In this document: piece after piece, positions 22,347 through 34,566 of the stretch
Position numbering within the stretch: the stretch's first letter is position 1
Layout: each line of letters starts with the position of its first letter
From: Megamerina dolium
Lineage: Eukaryota; Arthropoda; Insecta; Diptera; Megamerinidae
DNA length: 64,000 bases
Direction of reading: 5' to 3'
Assembly: GCA_963854835.1 (NCBI GenBank)
Contig: OY978527.1
Span: 25,374,557 to 25,438,556 of the forward strand
The notes under the pieces: generated by a model
What the model was told of the DNA's origin: nothing
What the model saw: the letters and a program-made list of their open reading frames with translations, nothing else
Databases searched by the model: none
Made by a program: the position numbers and the translations under genes

Positions 22347-23970
22347 ATGAGTGTTCAGCGCTCTCCTCTCCGACAACAGCAATCGCCTGTTAATGTGTGT
22401 GTAAACAATAATTTGCAATCACCCGCGCAAACCCCCCCGATAAGTGCATTATCAAAAAAAACAGTTGATACACACTGCACAAGTGAAAGTAACAGTGCAA
22501 ATCTTTTGCCTGTACATATTCCTCACTCTAACACTACATCAAAATTTGCAACAACAATAAATACAGACAAAAAAAAATAATTTATTCTCTCGTGATATAC
22601 TATCTCCCTCTATACCGTGGAGTGTACAATGCGCTTCTCCTGCTGTAACACCAACAGCTACAACATCAAAGCAAACAAATAACGGCCTTTCTACTGAAGT
22701 GCATGACCCAGTAGTTAAAGCAACTAGTGCGATGACTAATAAAGAACCAGTTGCTGTTCAAACTGGAATTGATCGCTACATTACTGTAGTAAAGCGAAAA
22801 AGAAGTCCACAAAATTCAAAACAAATGAATTCAACAAAAATTCAAAAGCAGAACACTGCCCCTATTAGTTCGGAAAATAGATACGCTCTACTTTCAGGTG
22901 ATGAAAGTGACGAAAATATTATCTCCAAGAAAAATTTCAAACCCCCACCCATTTTCTTAAGAGAACGCAACTCAGATAAGTTGATTTCTAGAATTACAAG
23001 TCTTATAGGCCCAAAGAATTTCCACTTTGTTCCTATTCGCAAAGGCCAAATTGAGGAAACGAAAGTGCAAATCTACAGTGAAACTCATTATCGCAAAGTA
23101 ATTGCGGAATTTGATGCTGTAAAAAAGAATTACTACACATATCAGCTAAAAAGTAGTAAAGGCTTAATCGTAGTACTCAAAGCCGTCGAACCCAACGTTG
23201 ACATTAACGAAATCAAACTTGCCCTTCAGGAAGAAGGGTTTCAAGCCAAAACAGTATTCAACATTCTCAACAAGAGCAATATACCTCAACCGTTATATCG
23301 TATTGAGCTTCAGCCTGAAACAAAACCCCTAAAAAAAGGTGAAGTACACCCCATATATAAAATTCGATATTTATTGCATCGCAAAATCACAATCGAAGAA
23401 CCCCATAAGAGAACTGGACCTCCTCAGTGCAGTAACTGCCAAGAATATGGACATACTAAGACATATTGTACCCTGCCAGCTGTTTGTGTGATTTGTGGAG
23501 ATCTCCATAAATCAAACATATGCCCAAAATCTAAAGGCGATGCTAGCATGAAAAAAAGCAGCAATTGTGGAGGTAATCACACCGCAAATTATAGAGGTTG
23601 CCCAGTATATACAACCCTAAAGCTAAATTTCTCCGCTAGCAATCAACCTCTAAAACCAGTTGAGCAAACTCAGATAGCCAACTCAAGTAAGAGACAAAAT
23701 ATTGATGCAACACAATTCTTCTCTGCAATCCCAAACAAGAATCAAACCAATTCATACGATAGCGTGTTAAAACAAAACCCACACCAACAAAGCATTGTAA
23801 ATAATGAGCAGAAACACTCACTGCCCACCCAACAGCCAAGTACCCTTGAACATTTGCTTCAAACATTAATTCAGAATATGAACCAATTCATGAAATCAAT
23901 GCAAACAATGATGCAAGAAATGATGAAAAATCAATCGATGTTACTCCAAACATTGCTATACAGACCATGA
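22347..23970 (+). pseudogene. Jky-1b ORF1, gag-like, one frameshift
   Basis: The N-terminal part (22347-22580) is a Ser/Pro/Gln-rich leader. The main part (22699-23970) has a domain resembling PRE_C2HC (KGLIVVLKAVEPNVDINEIK, residues about 155-175 of that frame). Zinc knuckles follow: CSNCQEYGHTKTYC, CVICGDLHKSNIC and a third that starts SNCGGNHTANYRGC. The tail is Gln/Met-rich. The two frames are out of register across a run of nine A near 22570, so a single-base slip is the simplest break. Such proteins bind element RNA. The stop overlaps the start of ORF2. Confidence 0.88.
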
Positions 23971-26614
23971 GTTGTCTCAAGATATGCCACTGGAACGCCA
24001 ACGGCTTAAGCCAGCACCGTTTGGAGCCAATTCAATTCCTTGAATCCAGCCAAATCGACATAATGATGATATCTGAGACCCATTTCACTGACAAAAATTG
24101 CTATCAAATACCATATTACAAACTGTACACCACAAATCATCCGCATGGTAAGGCACGCGGAGGAACTGCCATATTGATAAAAAGCAGAATAAAACATCAT
24201 GTTCTCGAAGATTTCAGTAGCGTCTACTTGCAAGCAACATCTATATGTCTGGAAGAATACATCTCTAAGCTAGTAATATCTGCGATATACTGTCCCCCAA
24301 GATACAGTATTACCGAACAGCAATATAAAGAATTTTTCTCAACTCTTGGTAGCAAATTCTTGGTTGCTGGCGATTTCAACGCCAAACACACTCACTGGGG
24401 CTCCCGCTTAATAACTCCAAAAGGCAGAAGACTATGTTCAATCATCACTAACCACGGCTACGATGTTATTTCAAATGGTCAACCGACATATTGGCCGACG
24501 GACAAGAGGAAAATACCCGATCTCATAGATTTTGGAGTCGCCAAAGGTTTGCAGATGGAAAATATCTCCACAGAGTGTAATTATGATCTAACATCTGACC
24601 ACTCACCCACGGTAATATCTATAAAATCACCAAGCCACCAAAGCAATTGCGTTAGAAAGAAAATAGACTGGTTAAAATTCAAGAAATATATAAATTCCCA
24701 TCTTCCTCTGAGTACTGTATTAAGAAATGGACACGATGTAGACTCAGCACTCGAAAAATTCAACCAGCTGCTCTCATTAGCTCTCAGCTCAGCCACCTGC
24801 ACAAAGGTATGCAAGCAATCAAACTATAGCCCATACACACCAGCCGATATTGAATTGCTAGTAAGACAGAAAAGAAGACTCCGAAGACAATGGCAAGAAT
24901 TCAGATCACCGAATCTGAAAACACAGCTACAGCACTGCACTCGAAAGTTAAAGCAAGCCTTAAAAAATAAAAACAACAAAGAGTTAGAAGAGCACATAGC
25001 GAAATTAACACCTGGTGAAGCGTCAGACTACTCTTTGTGGAAATCAGCAAAAAATTCAAATCGTCCAATTCTCACTGATTCCCCCATCCGTTTGAGTGAC
25101 GGTAATTGGGCTAGAAGCAACTGTGAGAAGGGTTTGGCTTTTGCAAACCACCTAAAAATGTGTTTACACCCAATCCACCCTCTTCACAGTCCTCATTACC
25201 AATATTAACTTCTCAACCTTGCTCAATAACGCTCAAAATTAAAAAAAAGGACATATTCAAAGCAATTTATAAAGATTTAAACCCAAAAAAATCACCTGGT
25301 CCAGATAAAATTACCGGTAAAATGATAAAAGAGCTACCTCCGGCTTCAGTAATTCATCTGATGCACATTTTCAATGCTATCCTTCGTATTAAACACTATC
25401 CCAAATGCTGGAAAACTTCAAAAATTATTATGATAGCAAAACCAGGAAAAGACCCTACAAAAGTTGCATCGTACAGACCTATCAGCCTCCTGCCTCTACT
25501 TTCTAAAGTATTCGAAAAGCTACTTGTCATGAATATAACTCCATTTATTAATCTCAACCAACTGATTCCTCAACATCAGTTTGGATTTAGAAAACAGCAC
25601 GGCACAATAGAACAAGTCCACCGCAATGTAACTCTGATAAGGAACACTTTTGAAGAAAAAAAGTATTGCTCAGCTGTCTTTCTTGATATCACTCAAGCTT
25701 TCGATAAAGTATGGCACGATGGCCTTATTTACAAACTCAAACTATTACTGCCTGCAAATGTCTCCTCATTGCTTAGTAGCTACCTCACGAAAAGACAATT
25801 TCTCGTACATCACAAGGATTACACAACAAATCCATTGGATATTCACGCTGGCGTTCCTCAGGGAAGCGTTTTGGGCCCCTTACTGTATCTCTTATACACT
25901 ACAGATATGCCCAGCAATAACTATACATTTATATCGACCTTTGCAGATGATACGGCAATATTGTGCACTCGCTCTAACCCCATAGAAGCTACTAAACTCC
26001 TGCAGACTCATATCGATTCTCTCGAAATCTGGCTAGCAAAATGGCGTATAAAAGTCAATGAATCAAAGAGCGTACATGTAACCTTCACGCTAAGGCCAGA
26101 TACATGTCCCCCACTTAAAATTAATGGCCAATCAGTTCCACAATGTTCCTCAACAAAGTACTTGGGTATTCACCTCGACAGAAGGCTGACCTGGAAAAAT
26201 CACATATAGGCAAAGAAAACTCAGATCAAGATTAAAATTAATCAGTTATGGTGGCTGATATACAAAAGATCAAAGTTGAATCTCGAATACAAAGTGCTAT
26301 TATATAAAGCAATCCTGAAGCCAATCTGGACTTATGGTATTCAGTTTTGGGGCACCGCATCTCCTTCAAATATCGGAAAATTGCAGCGAATACAATCCAA
26401 GTGTCTGCGAATTATTGTAAACGCGCCCTGGTATATGAGGAACGTTAACATCCATCGAGATTTAAATGTACCCACAATTTCTGAGGAAGTTGCAATGTCT
26501 TGCAGAAGCTACATTCAAAAATTACACAGTCATCCGAATCCCCTTGCTAGGCAATTGTTGCTGAACACGGGGCATCGTCGATTAAAAAGAAAAGACACAC
26601 TGAATATGCTGTGA
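23967..26614 (+). pseudogene. Jky-1b ORF2, endonuclease-RT, one shift and one stop
   Basis: ORF2 starts at ATG 23967, overlapping the ORF1 stop as ATGA, which suggests termination-reinitiation. Residues 1-230 are an APE-type endonuclease (KICHWNANGLSQ, ISETHF, VAGDFNAKHTHWGS, TSDHSPTVIS). RT blocks are SPGPDKITGK, SYRPISLLPLLSKVFEKLL, FLDITQAFDKVWHD, GVPQGSVLGPLLY and the catalytic FADD at 25940-25951. A one-base loss near 25155 shifts the frame; Jky-1a has the longer form there. A TAG near 26207 replaces a Glu codon that Jky-1a keeps. Otherwise about 880 codons run to 26614. It would nick DNA and copy element RNA if repaired. Confidence 0.92.
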
Positions 26615-26771
26615 AATTGCTATACCTCGTGACTCAACAAATTGTGATGGAACGTTGGGAATATCACATAATTTTATTTAGTTTGTAAGATTTGATTACA
26701 TATTGTTAGTTTCTAAGTAATTTTAGAAAGATCCAATAAAAAGGCTTGTAAAAAAAAAAAAAAAATTTACC

Positions 26772-28750
26772 GATTAAATTTTTTTTGTCATACCTAACAG
26801 TGTCTGTCTTTCACGGTATTAAAATGTAACCATGACTCTTTGATTAAATTAGAATCTTTCGATATTCTAACAACTATAGTTTTATTTCACTCTAATGAAT
26901 AGTGAGTATGATAAATGCGTCCGACCGACCGAGTATTTCACCTGTTAACTACTGTCATTGGTATATCAGCATCAGCATCGTACAAAAACAAGAAAAACAA
27001 CAATAAGTATGTAAACGGATTGCATGGTTTATAGAATCACACGCTTCGGATCATCGCATATCCATTGATGCGATAAGCTTTCTCATCCAGCAGTTTGTAT
27101 GCAGGACATAATTTGTATCACGCTTGTAAGCATTGTCGCTTGTATGTGCTAAAGAGCTGTGCAAGCACTATATAAATGACTTGCAAGCCATCAGCTCCCA
27201 TTTCAAACAAAAGGCAAAAATTGCAGTGATTTAGTGTCGATACCCAAATCTCCTGTGATCTTTTCGGTAAATTCTTACGCTCTTGTTCTGGCTCTCAATT
27301 TTTCAATTTACATTGAATACAAAAACGTGTTGCGTGATTATTACCGGGGCCGTTAACATAACAGCCGCCTAACTATTGCTTACGAGTTTCTATACATACG
27401 ATATAAATGTTCTACTGTACTCGCAGTGCTTGGTATGATTTACCGGTACTTTACTTCAGTATTTTGTTATGCTTTTAGATTTTACTTACACACAAACAGT
27501 AGCATCGCTGCAGCAAGAGTTTTTTCAAATGATGCAATGTTTGTTTTGTAGCTAAGTTTTATTTAAAAATTTTGCTTTGGCATCAATATTGCAGTGAAAT
27601 ATCGTGCTTGGAAGTACTGTATAGTAGTGAAGTGTGGCTTTTATAAGGTTTTGCGCAGCACTTTAGTATGTACATGTGTATCCACATGTGCTACAACTGC
27701 TGGCTGTTGTTGTCGTGATGTGAAACACATTGGAATTTTGCAAACTTTTCAATCATTTTTTTCCTTCTCTCCTTTTTTCTTCTTTTTTAAAGGATTTTTG
27801 GTTTTACAGAGGATGAATGAATATTTTTATGAGCAATTTCGGCACAAACTTTAGTTGAAAATTGAAAAAAGGGTACATGAGTACTCGCACATACACGTTT
27901 TAAACTGTTGAACTTTCAAATAAGCACAACAGCAAAAACAACAACAAGAAAATATTATTGAGTCATGTGGCAATATTTTTTCAGGGCAATATATTTTTTT
28001 TTCTCAATTGCTCTTAAAATAAATTTGTTGGTTTTAACTAAATTGGTAGAAAATTATTTCGGACTAAGCAAATAACATACTTATAAAATTAGAATATTTG
28101 CGTTGTATTTGGTACATGTTGAAAACTTTAATACATATGTAATTTCTTAAATTATTTTCAATTATAATATTTATTTTACATATTAAATGCAAAAACACTA
28201 ATCCTCCCACTCTCTATTTGTTTCTTTATTATATTTACGCTCGGTTGACACTGCCTAAAATTTTACAAAATAAAATGCAAATATGCAATTGCAAGAGTCA
28301 TGTTATGTCCAATGTTGTTTTTAGAAGGATGCCAACCATAATATTTAATTGGCCCAATTAGAAGAGCACAAAAATGTACGTACCAAAAACAAAAACACAA
28401 ACCTTGAAGTAAATGAATTTTCGTATTTTACATTTGTGAGCTTTCATATAGTTAGTTAGTTGAGCTAAGCGATTAGTTGAAGTCGGCTATTTGAAACAAT
28501 TGAGGCATACATTTTTATAAATACAAAGTGACCCACAAAAAAGTAGGATGTCTGATAGGAACAGTTACATTCTATATATTTTGGGTTCATGAAATCGAAT
28601 AGGTGGTCGAATTTCCTCCACCACGTTCAAATTTATTTCGAACTTAAAAAATGTTTGGAAAAATTGACGAGAGAACAATGCCATCCGTAGACTTTTTTCT
28701 AACCTCAAAAACGTCGTTTTTATTTCACCAGTATCACGGTTCTTCTTCTT
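26772..28750. other. Unassigned intergenic DNA
   Basis: No domain, terminal repeat or RNA gene was recognised. A frame of 86 codons at 27594-27854 has a Cys-rich patch and a poly-Phe run and looks fortuitous. This is one of the few long stretches without recognisable transposon sequence and may be older host DNA. Confidence 0.5.
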
Positions 28751-29022
28751 CTTCTTCTTATGTGGCCATAACAACCGAATATCGATTTAGGCCGAAAATA
28801 ACATGCTTCGCCAGCCATCTCTGTTCTTCGCTAGCTGGCGCCAGTTAGAAATTCCAAGCGCCGTCAGGTTCTCCAGTACTTGGTTTTTCCACCGGAGGTT
28901 TGGTCTTCCTCTTCTGCGCCGTCCTCCAGCGGGTTCCGAATATAACACCTTCTTAGCTGGAGCATGTTCTCCCATTCGGTCGACATGACCTAGCCAGCGC
29001 AGCCGCTGGATTTTGATGCGCG
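28742..29022 (-). mobile_element. RTE-1c, 3' fragment only
   Basis: The minus strand holds about 270 bp of the RTE-1 3' end: [20 protein letters not shown] and the noncoding end TTATGGCCACATAAG. Here the tail is AAG repeats (GAA on the complement, 28742-28757), not TAAG. Likeness stops at 29022. Confidence 0.9.
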
Positions 29023-29804
29023 GTTCTTATTAACCTGAAAACATTGTTTTAGGCTATTTTCATATGATTTTTGAGAGCATATAAAAAACCTCAGGGTTAT
29101 GACAAAAATACGAATTTAATTTCAGTGGCCCAAAATCCGTAGAATGTGACTACTCGTATTTGTCATATATCTGAATTTCTATAGATATCTGATTGTGTGA
29201 CTATGAAACCGACAAATACCCACACAAACCCCCAGAAATCGCCCTTACGGAGGAATTTACAACAGAACCCCGTTTTTTTTCAAATATTATATATTCACTT
29301 CCTTCAGGGTGGCCACAGAGAGTTAAAATAGAAGAAGAGCTATCAAATACTGTCTAACAACCTGAAGTATAATATATATAATATTCACAAATGAGAGCTT
29401 ACTAAGATGCGATTTAAGATTACAATGATTTCAATGTAAGCCCAAAAAGGAGAGCTATTATTAAGAGCAAAAAAAAGTGTATAACGAATGTTCTTACATA
29501 TTAAAAATTTAAGCGAACGAACACAAAAATATACCAAAATTTTAACGATTAACATCAATAGTTCAAACAGCCTACAGTGCAGGTACTTCCCACAGGATAT
29601 TTTACTCGAAAAAACAAGTGACCAATTGAACTCAAATCAATTGAAAGCAACGATTATATTTATGAGTGTGTCTGTGTTATCCATAGTTTCCTTAAGTTTC
29701 TCTTTAGCCGATTTATTTTGTCCTTCTGTTGAGCTGTCACATATCGGTCGAATAAAGATTGCTCATGTCTTTCTACACGTACGTATACAGTATGTCATTT
29801 AATA
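29023..29804. other. Unassigned DNA
   Basis: No gene or repeat recognised. A 104-codon frame at 29488-29802 has no domain. Confidence 0.45.
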
Positions 29805-29806
29805 TA

Positions 29807-30908
29807 CCAGGTGTACAAGCTTAAATCCGCTGTTTGCTGGTAGATGGCGTTAGTGAGCATATTGAGCTATTATCGACTATGCATCCTTTTTTTTAATGAG
29901 TTCGACACTTGTTTACATCAATTAGTAAACATCATCAGTGATTTCATACATTTTTCCTCGTATAATCCTGTCTGCTTTCGTGCCAGAAAAAGAGCATATG
30001 CGGGAAGCTCTACTTTTTTGCTTCAATTTCAAGAAATCTGCTGCTGAGTCACATCGAATGCTTGTGGAGGCCTACGGTGACAGTGCGCTATCGGAAACCA
30101 CTTGCAGAGACTGGATTCGTCGGTTCAAAGAAGGCCATTTTGACTTGAGTGACAAGAAGCGTGAAAATAGACCCAGAAAAGTTGAGGACCATGATTTGCA
30201 GGCTCTTTTGGATGAGGACGACACCCAATCGCAAGAAATGCTTGCCGAACAGTTAGGGGTTACTCAACAAGCCATTTCCATACTTTTACGAGCCATGGGG
30301 AAGGTTCAAAAATTTGATAAATGGATACCCCATGAATTGAACGATAGGCAAATGGAGCGACGCCAAAGCACATGCGAAATCTTGCTTGCTAGACAAAAAA
30401 GAAAGTCGTTCCTGCATCTTGTGGTTACTTGCGATGAAAAGTGGATATACCTTAATAATCCTAAACCAAAAAAATCGTGGGTCGATTCCGGTTAACCAGA
30501 AACTTCTTCTACAAGACCAAATCGCTTTGGACGCAAGAAAAAAGGTCTGGTTATGAACAAAGACATGAGAAGCTCAGTTTTCTCCACGACAACGCCCCAT
30601 CGCACACGTCAAAACTGGTCCAAAACTACTTGGACACACTCATTTGGGAGGTGCTACCTCATCCCGCTTATTCACCAGACTTGGCCTTTTCTGACTATCA
30701 CCATTTTCATCGATGGATCACGCGCTCGCCGAACAGCACTTCGATTCGTATGAAAACGTCGGAAAATGGCTTGACGAGTGGATTGCCTCGAAAAATGAGG
30801 AATTCTTTTGGTATGGTATGAAAAAAATGTATAGCTAGAGAGGGCAAATATTTTGAATAAATTAATTTTTGGCTTTCAATGAAAAAAAAGTGTTTTTTTT
30901 TTACCTGG
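29807..30908 (+). mobile_element. Mar-1, mariner element with internal deletion
   Basis: CCAGGT at 29807 and ACCTGG at 30908 mark opposite ends, each beside TA (29805-29806, 30909-30910). The inner parts of the terminal repeats have drifted. The element is 1.1 kb, shorter than the usual 1.3 kb. Confidence 0.82.
29982..30838 (+). pseudogene. Mar-1 mariner transposase, broken
   Basis: The N-terminal part (about 29982-30495) has the HTH region (REALLFCFNFKKSAAESHR, ETTCRDWIRRFKEGHFD, RPRKVEDHDLQALLDED), the linker WIPHELNDRQMERR and the first catalytic block VVTCDEKWIY. After KKSWVDSG about 150 bases are missing or scrambled. The second block FLHDNAPSHTSKL and third block AYSPDLAFSDYHHF (DD34D pattern) then lie in another frame. 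The C terminus is shifted again. The features match the classic mariner group of insects. Confidence 0.88.
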
Positions 30909-30910
30909 TA

Positions 30911-31394
30911 CACATGCATATGGATTTCAAGTTTATAGTCATGGAGCATAACAGTGTTTTATACTCTTGTACAGAAATTTCTTAAATTAAATGTATTTAC
31001 TTTTCGATGAAAATATAGAAAAGCTTGTGCTTGTCTTTGAGATTAAATTGACAAACTGGCTTTTGTTTAAACTAAAATTGTAATGAAAATATATTCATTA
31101 TGATTAAAATTTAAACAAAGTATTTCATAAGTTAGCCTTTAGCCTCGCTCCAGTGGTTTGATAACGTTTAACATTCATCTAATTTTTAGATTAGGTCATA
31201 GAAATATTTCGCCTTCTTTATATTGCGGTCAAGGAATAGCGACATAACTTTCAAACGAGATTCACGAAACGAGATATGGTGTATTGATGGGTACTAAATA
31301 AAATATGACAGTGGTTCTCTTCAGCCGAAGGTTTTAAAAAATGGATTGATACGTTCTTCGTCTCAAAGGATGATCTATTCCATTGTAATGGAAG
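30911..31394. other. Unassigned DNA
   Basis: AT-rich sequence with no feature recognised. Confidence 0.45.
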
Positions 31395-31591
31395 AGATCA
31401 TGGAATGGAATGGAGCTCCCTCAAAGATGGAAAATACTTTTGATAAAACATGTTTCAGCAATTTTTTAAAATAAAGCTCCAGTCGGGAAAAATCCTCTAA
31501 AACTGTATATCCAATAAATACACATAATAAATACCAAAATAAACATTTTCCAATAAAAGCTTGTTTACTATTTATTCATTAACTACAGTTT
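31395..31591 (+). repeat. Dispersed repeat, partner at 44625-44820
   Basis: About 190 bases match 44625-44820 in the same orientation. The clearest block is CAATAAAAGCTTGTTTACTA followed by TTCATTAACT. The match ends at TTTATATC in both, which here abuts the 3' end of RTE-1d. No coding or terminal repeats seen; class unknown. Confidence 0.75.
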
Positions 31592-33782
31592 ATATCGATT
31601 TAGGCCGAAAATAACATGCTTCGCCAGCCATCTCTGTTCTTCGCTAGATGGCGCCAGTTAGAAATTCCAAGCGCCGTCAGGTTCTCCAGTACTTGGTCTT
31701 TCCACCAGAGGTTTAGTCTTCCTCTTCTGCGTCGTCCTCACCGGGTTCCGAATATAACACCTTCTTAGCTGGAGCGTGTTCTTCCATTCGCTCGACATGA
31801 CCTAGCCAGCGCAGCCGCTGGATTTTGATGCGCTTTACTATGTCAATATCGGCATACAGCTCGTACAGCTCATGGTTGTACCTTATTCGGTACTCGCCAC
31901 CAACGCAAATAGGTCCAAAGATCCTGCGTAGGACTTTTCTCTAGAAAACCCCAAGCATTCGCTCATCCGATGTGGAAATTGGCCAGGCTTCAGCGCCATA
32001 TGTTACAGGTATGACAGAGATGACAGGTATGATGAGAGACTTGTAGAGTGTAGTTTTCGTTCTTCGAGAGAGGGCTCGACTTCTCAATTGCTTACTCAGC
32101 CAAAAGTAACACTTGTTAGCAAGAGTTATCCTACGCATGATCTCCAAGCTGACGTCATTACTGCTGTTAATGCTGGTTCCAAGATAGACAAAGTCCCTTA
32201 CTACTTCAAAAGCGTAGTTGTCAACAGTGACGTGCTGTCCAAGACGCCGGGACTCTTTGTTTGTTGACACTAGATACTTCGTCTTGCCCTCGTTCACCGT
32301 GAGACCGATCCGACGCGACTCTCTTTCCAACTCTGAGAATGCTGCACTGACTGCTCGCGTGTTTATGCCGATTATATCAATATCGTAGGCATACGCTAAC
32401 AGCATGACACTTTTGTTGAAGATAGTGCCATTATGTCGTAGATCAGCAGCTCGTATTATTTTCTCCATAATAAGATTGAAGAAGTCGAATGTTAACGAAT
32501 CACCTTGTCTGAAACCCCGTTCGGTATTAAACGGTGCGGAGAGGTCCTTCACAATTTTCACTGCACAACGGGAGTTATGCAGTGTCATTCTACAAAGTCG
32601 AATGAGCTTTGCAGGAATACCGAACTCAGACATTGTTGCATAGAGGTAATCCCTTACCGGACTGTCGAAAGCGGCTTTATAATCAACAAATAGGTGGTGT
32701 GTGTCGATCTATTTTTCTTGGTTCTTCTCCAGGATTTGGCGCAGTGTGAAAATCTGGTCGATGGTGGATTCACCAGGTCTGAAGCCACACTGATACGGTC
32801 CAATCAGGTTGCTGAGCATAGGCTTCAACCTTTCATACAGTACGCTCGATAGAACCTTGTATGCGATACTCAGGAGACTTATTTCACGGTAGTTGGCGCA
32901 AATTGTGGGGTCTCCTTTTTTATGTACAGGACAGAGAACACTGAGCCTCTAATCATCAGGCATGCTTTCATCCGACCATATTCTGCTTATGAGCTGGTGC
33001 ATGCGGGTGAGCAGCTCATCGCCGCCGGTCTTAAACAACTCGGCAGGCAGGCCATCAGCACCTGCAGCTTTGTTGTTCTTGAGCCTTAAAATGACCGTTT
33101 CAACCTCGTCATAGTCGGATGGTGGAACTCCAACACCATCATCTGTAATTGGGGTTATCGGGCAATCTCCTCCACTGGCGGAATTGTTCGTAGCATCGCC
33201 ATTCAGTAACGTGGAGAAGTGTTCCCTCCATAGGCTCAGTACACTCTGGACATCTGTAACCAGATTCCCATTTCCATCACGACAAGAAGAGGCTCCGGGA
33301 TTCAAACCTCCACTCAGGCGCTTGATATTTTCGAAGAATTTTCGAGTCTCATTCTTGTCGGTACACATCTCTATCTCCTCACACTCGCGTCTTTCCAACT
33401 CCGTCTTCCTGCGCCTGAAAAGACGTCTCTCTGCACTCCTTTTGTCTTTGTACCACTCCTTAACAGCTCGCGTTGCGCCTGCTTGCAGGGTTTTTCTGTA
33501 GGCGGCGTCTTTCTCTACGGTAGCGTCGCGACACTCCTGATCATACCGCTCATTCCTCAGAGGCCGGTAGTAACCGATTACCTCCTCGGCAGCAGTAGTC
33601 ATGGAGTGGGATATATGTGTCCACCGTGCGCATGTATCATCAAGTGGTGGAGTGTTCTGCACAAGCAGTTCCGATAGCCGAGTGGAAAATGCATCTACTG
33701 TCTCTGGTGATCGCAGCTTACTGACGTCGAGCTTTCTCTGTGTGGGACTTCTCTTGTTATTTGCGACACATAAGCGTGTGCG
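31592..33782 (-). mobile_element. RTE-1d, main (3') segment
   Basis: The minus strand matches RTE-1 from CGCACACGCTTATGTG (at 33782 downward) to TTCGGCCTAAATCGATA at about 31592. The last 25 bases of the family and the TAAG tail are missing. Above 33782 the element continues in the opposite orientation (see next entry). Confidence 0.92.
31941..33662 (-). pseudogene. RTE-1d reverse transcriptase, broken
   Basis: Frames 33662-32949 and 32633-31941 read the linker, the RT opening (NNKAAGADGLPAELFK), RGFRQGDSLTFDFF and the thumb. The catalytic box reads AYAYDIDI (32383-32394), so the first Asp of YADD is Tyr. A 15-base duplication-like insertion (PVISVIPVTYG) occurs near 32010, and stops interrupt both ends. 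Confidence 0.88.
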
Positions 33783-34553
33783 AAAAGATTTTTCTTTCGA
33801 ATGGTACCTCTACGGATATGCACCTGGAATGTCCGGTCCCTTTATAGGGAGGGTGCCTCTATCCAGCTGGTTGATGTCCTCGGAAAATACAGAGCTGACA
33901 TCACCGCTCTCCAGGAAATGCGATGGACAGGACAAGGCTGCTCCAAAAGAGCGTCCTGTGACATCTACTACAGTTGCCATGCTGAAAGGCACGAATTAGG
34001 ATGTGGATTTTTGGTCAGCAAGAGACTACGACATCTTGTCTCACAGTTCACGCCTGTGAACGAACGGCTGGCCACAATCCGCATCATGGCAAAATTTTCC
34101 AACATCAGCCTTATATGTGCCCACGCTCCGACGGATGAGAAGGACAATGTGACCAAGGAGAGCTTCTTTCAGCGCCTCGAAGAAGCTTATGACCGCTGCC
34201 CCCGCCACGATATCAAAATCGTACTTGACGACTTTAATGCCAGGGTGGGCAAGGAGGGTACTTTTGGTCCAACTGTCAGAAAATTCAGCATCCACCAGAA
34301 CACCTCCGATAACGGAATGAGGCTGATCGACTTCGCCGCAGCACGAAACATGGTAATTGGTGGTACCAGATTCCAGCATCTCGACATCCACAAAGCGACA
34401 TGGCTGTCTCCAGATCAACGTACAAGAAACCAAATTGATCATGTGGTGATTGACGGAAGGCATGCTTCCAGTGTGATGGACGTGAAATCGATCCGTGGTG
34501 CCAACATCGACTCGGATCACTACCTTGTTCCAGCTAAGGTGCGCACACGCTTA
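33783..34553 (+). mobile_element. RTE-1d, inverted 5' segment with endonuclease
   Basis: The plus strand, opposite to the rest of RTE-1d, reads an ORF from ATG 33801. It has RICTWNVRSLYREGASIQLV, ITALQEMRWTGQG, then VLDDFNARVGKEG (Asp where GDFNAR is usual) and [23 protein letters not shown]: an APE-type endonuclease. It stops at GCGCACACGCTTA (34553), the same element position at which the minus-strand segment begins. The 12-13 shared bases show that the two parts came from one element. Confidence 0.9.
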
Positions 34554-34566
34554 AAAAAAAATAAAT

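Larger units (their letters stand above)
22147..26765 (+). mobile_element. Jky-1b, near full-length Jockey-clade element
   Basis: A 5' leader of about 200 bp, ORF1, ORF2, a 3' UTR and a poly(A) run (26750-26765) are all present. AATTTACC lies on both sides (22139-22146 and 26764-26771), a likely target duplication, with the right copy merging into the poly(A). The site lies in DNA following the Gypsy integrase relic. Jky-1a shares the last 2.9 kb. Confidence 0.9.

Noticed and set aside
27594..27854. 86-codon frame with Cys patch
   Set aside because: Contains poly-Phe from a T run and lacks any recognisable domain.
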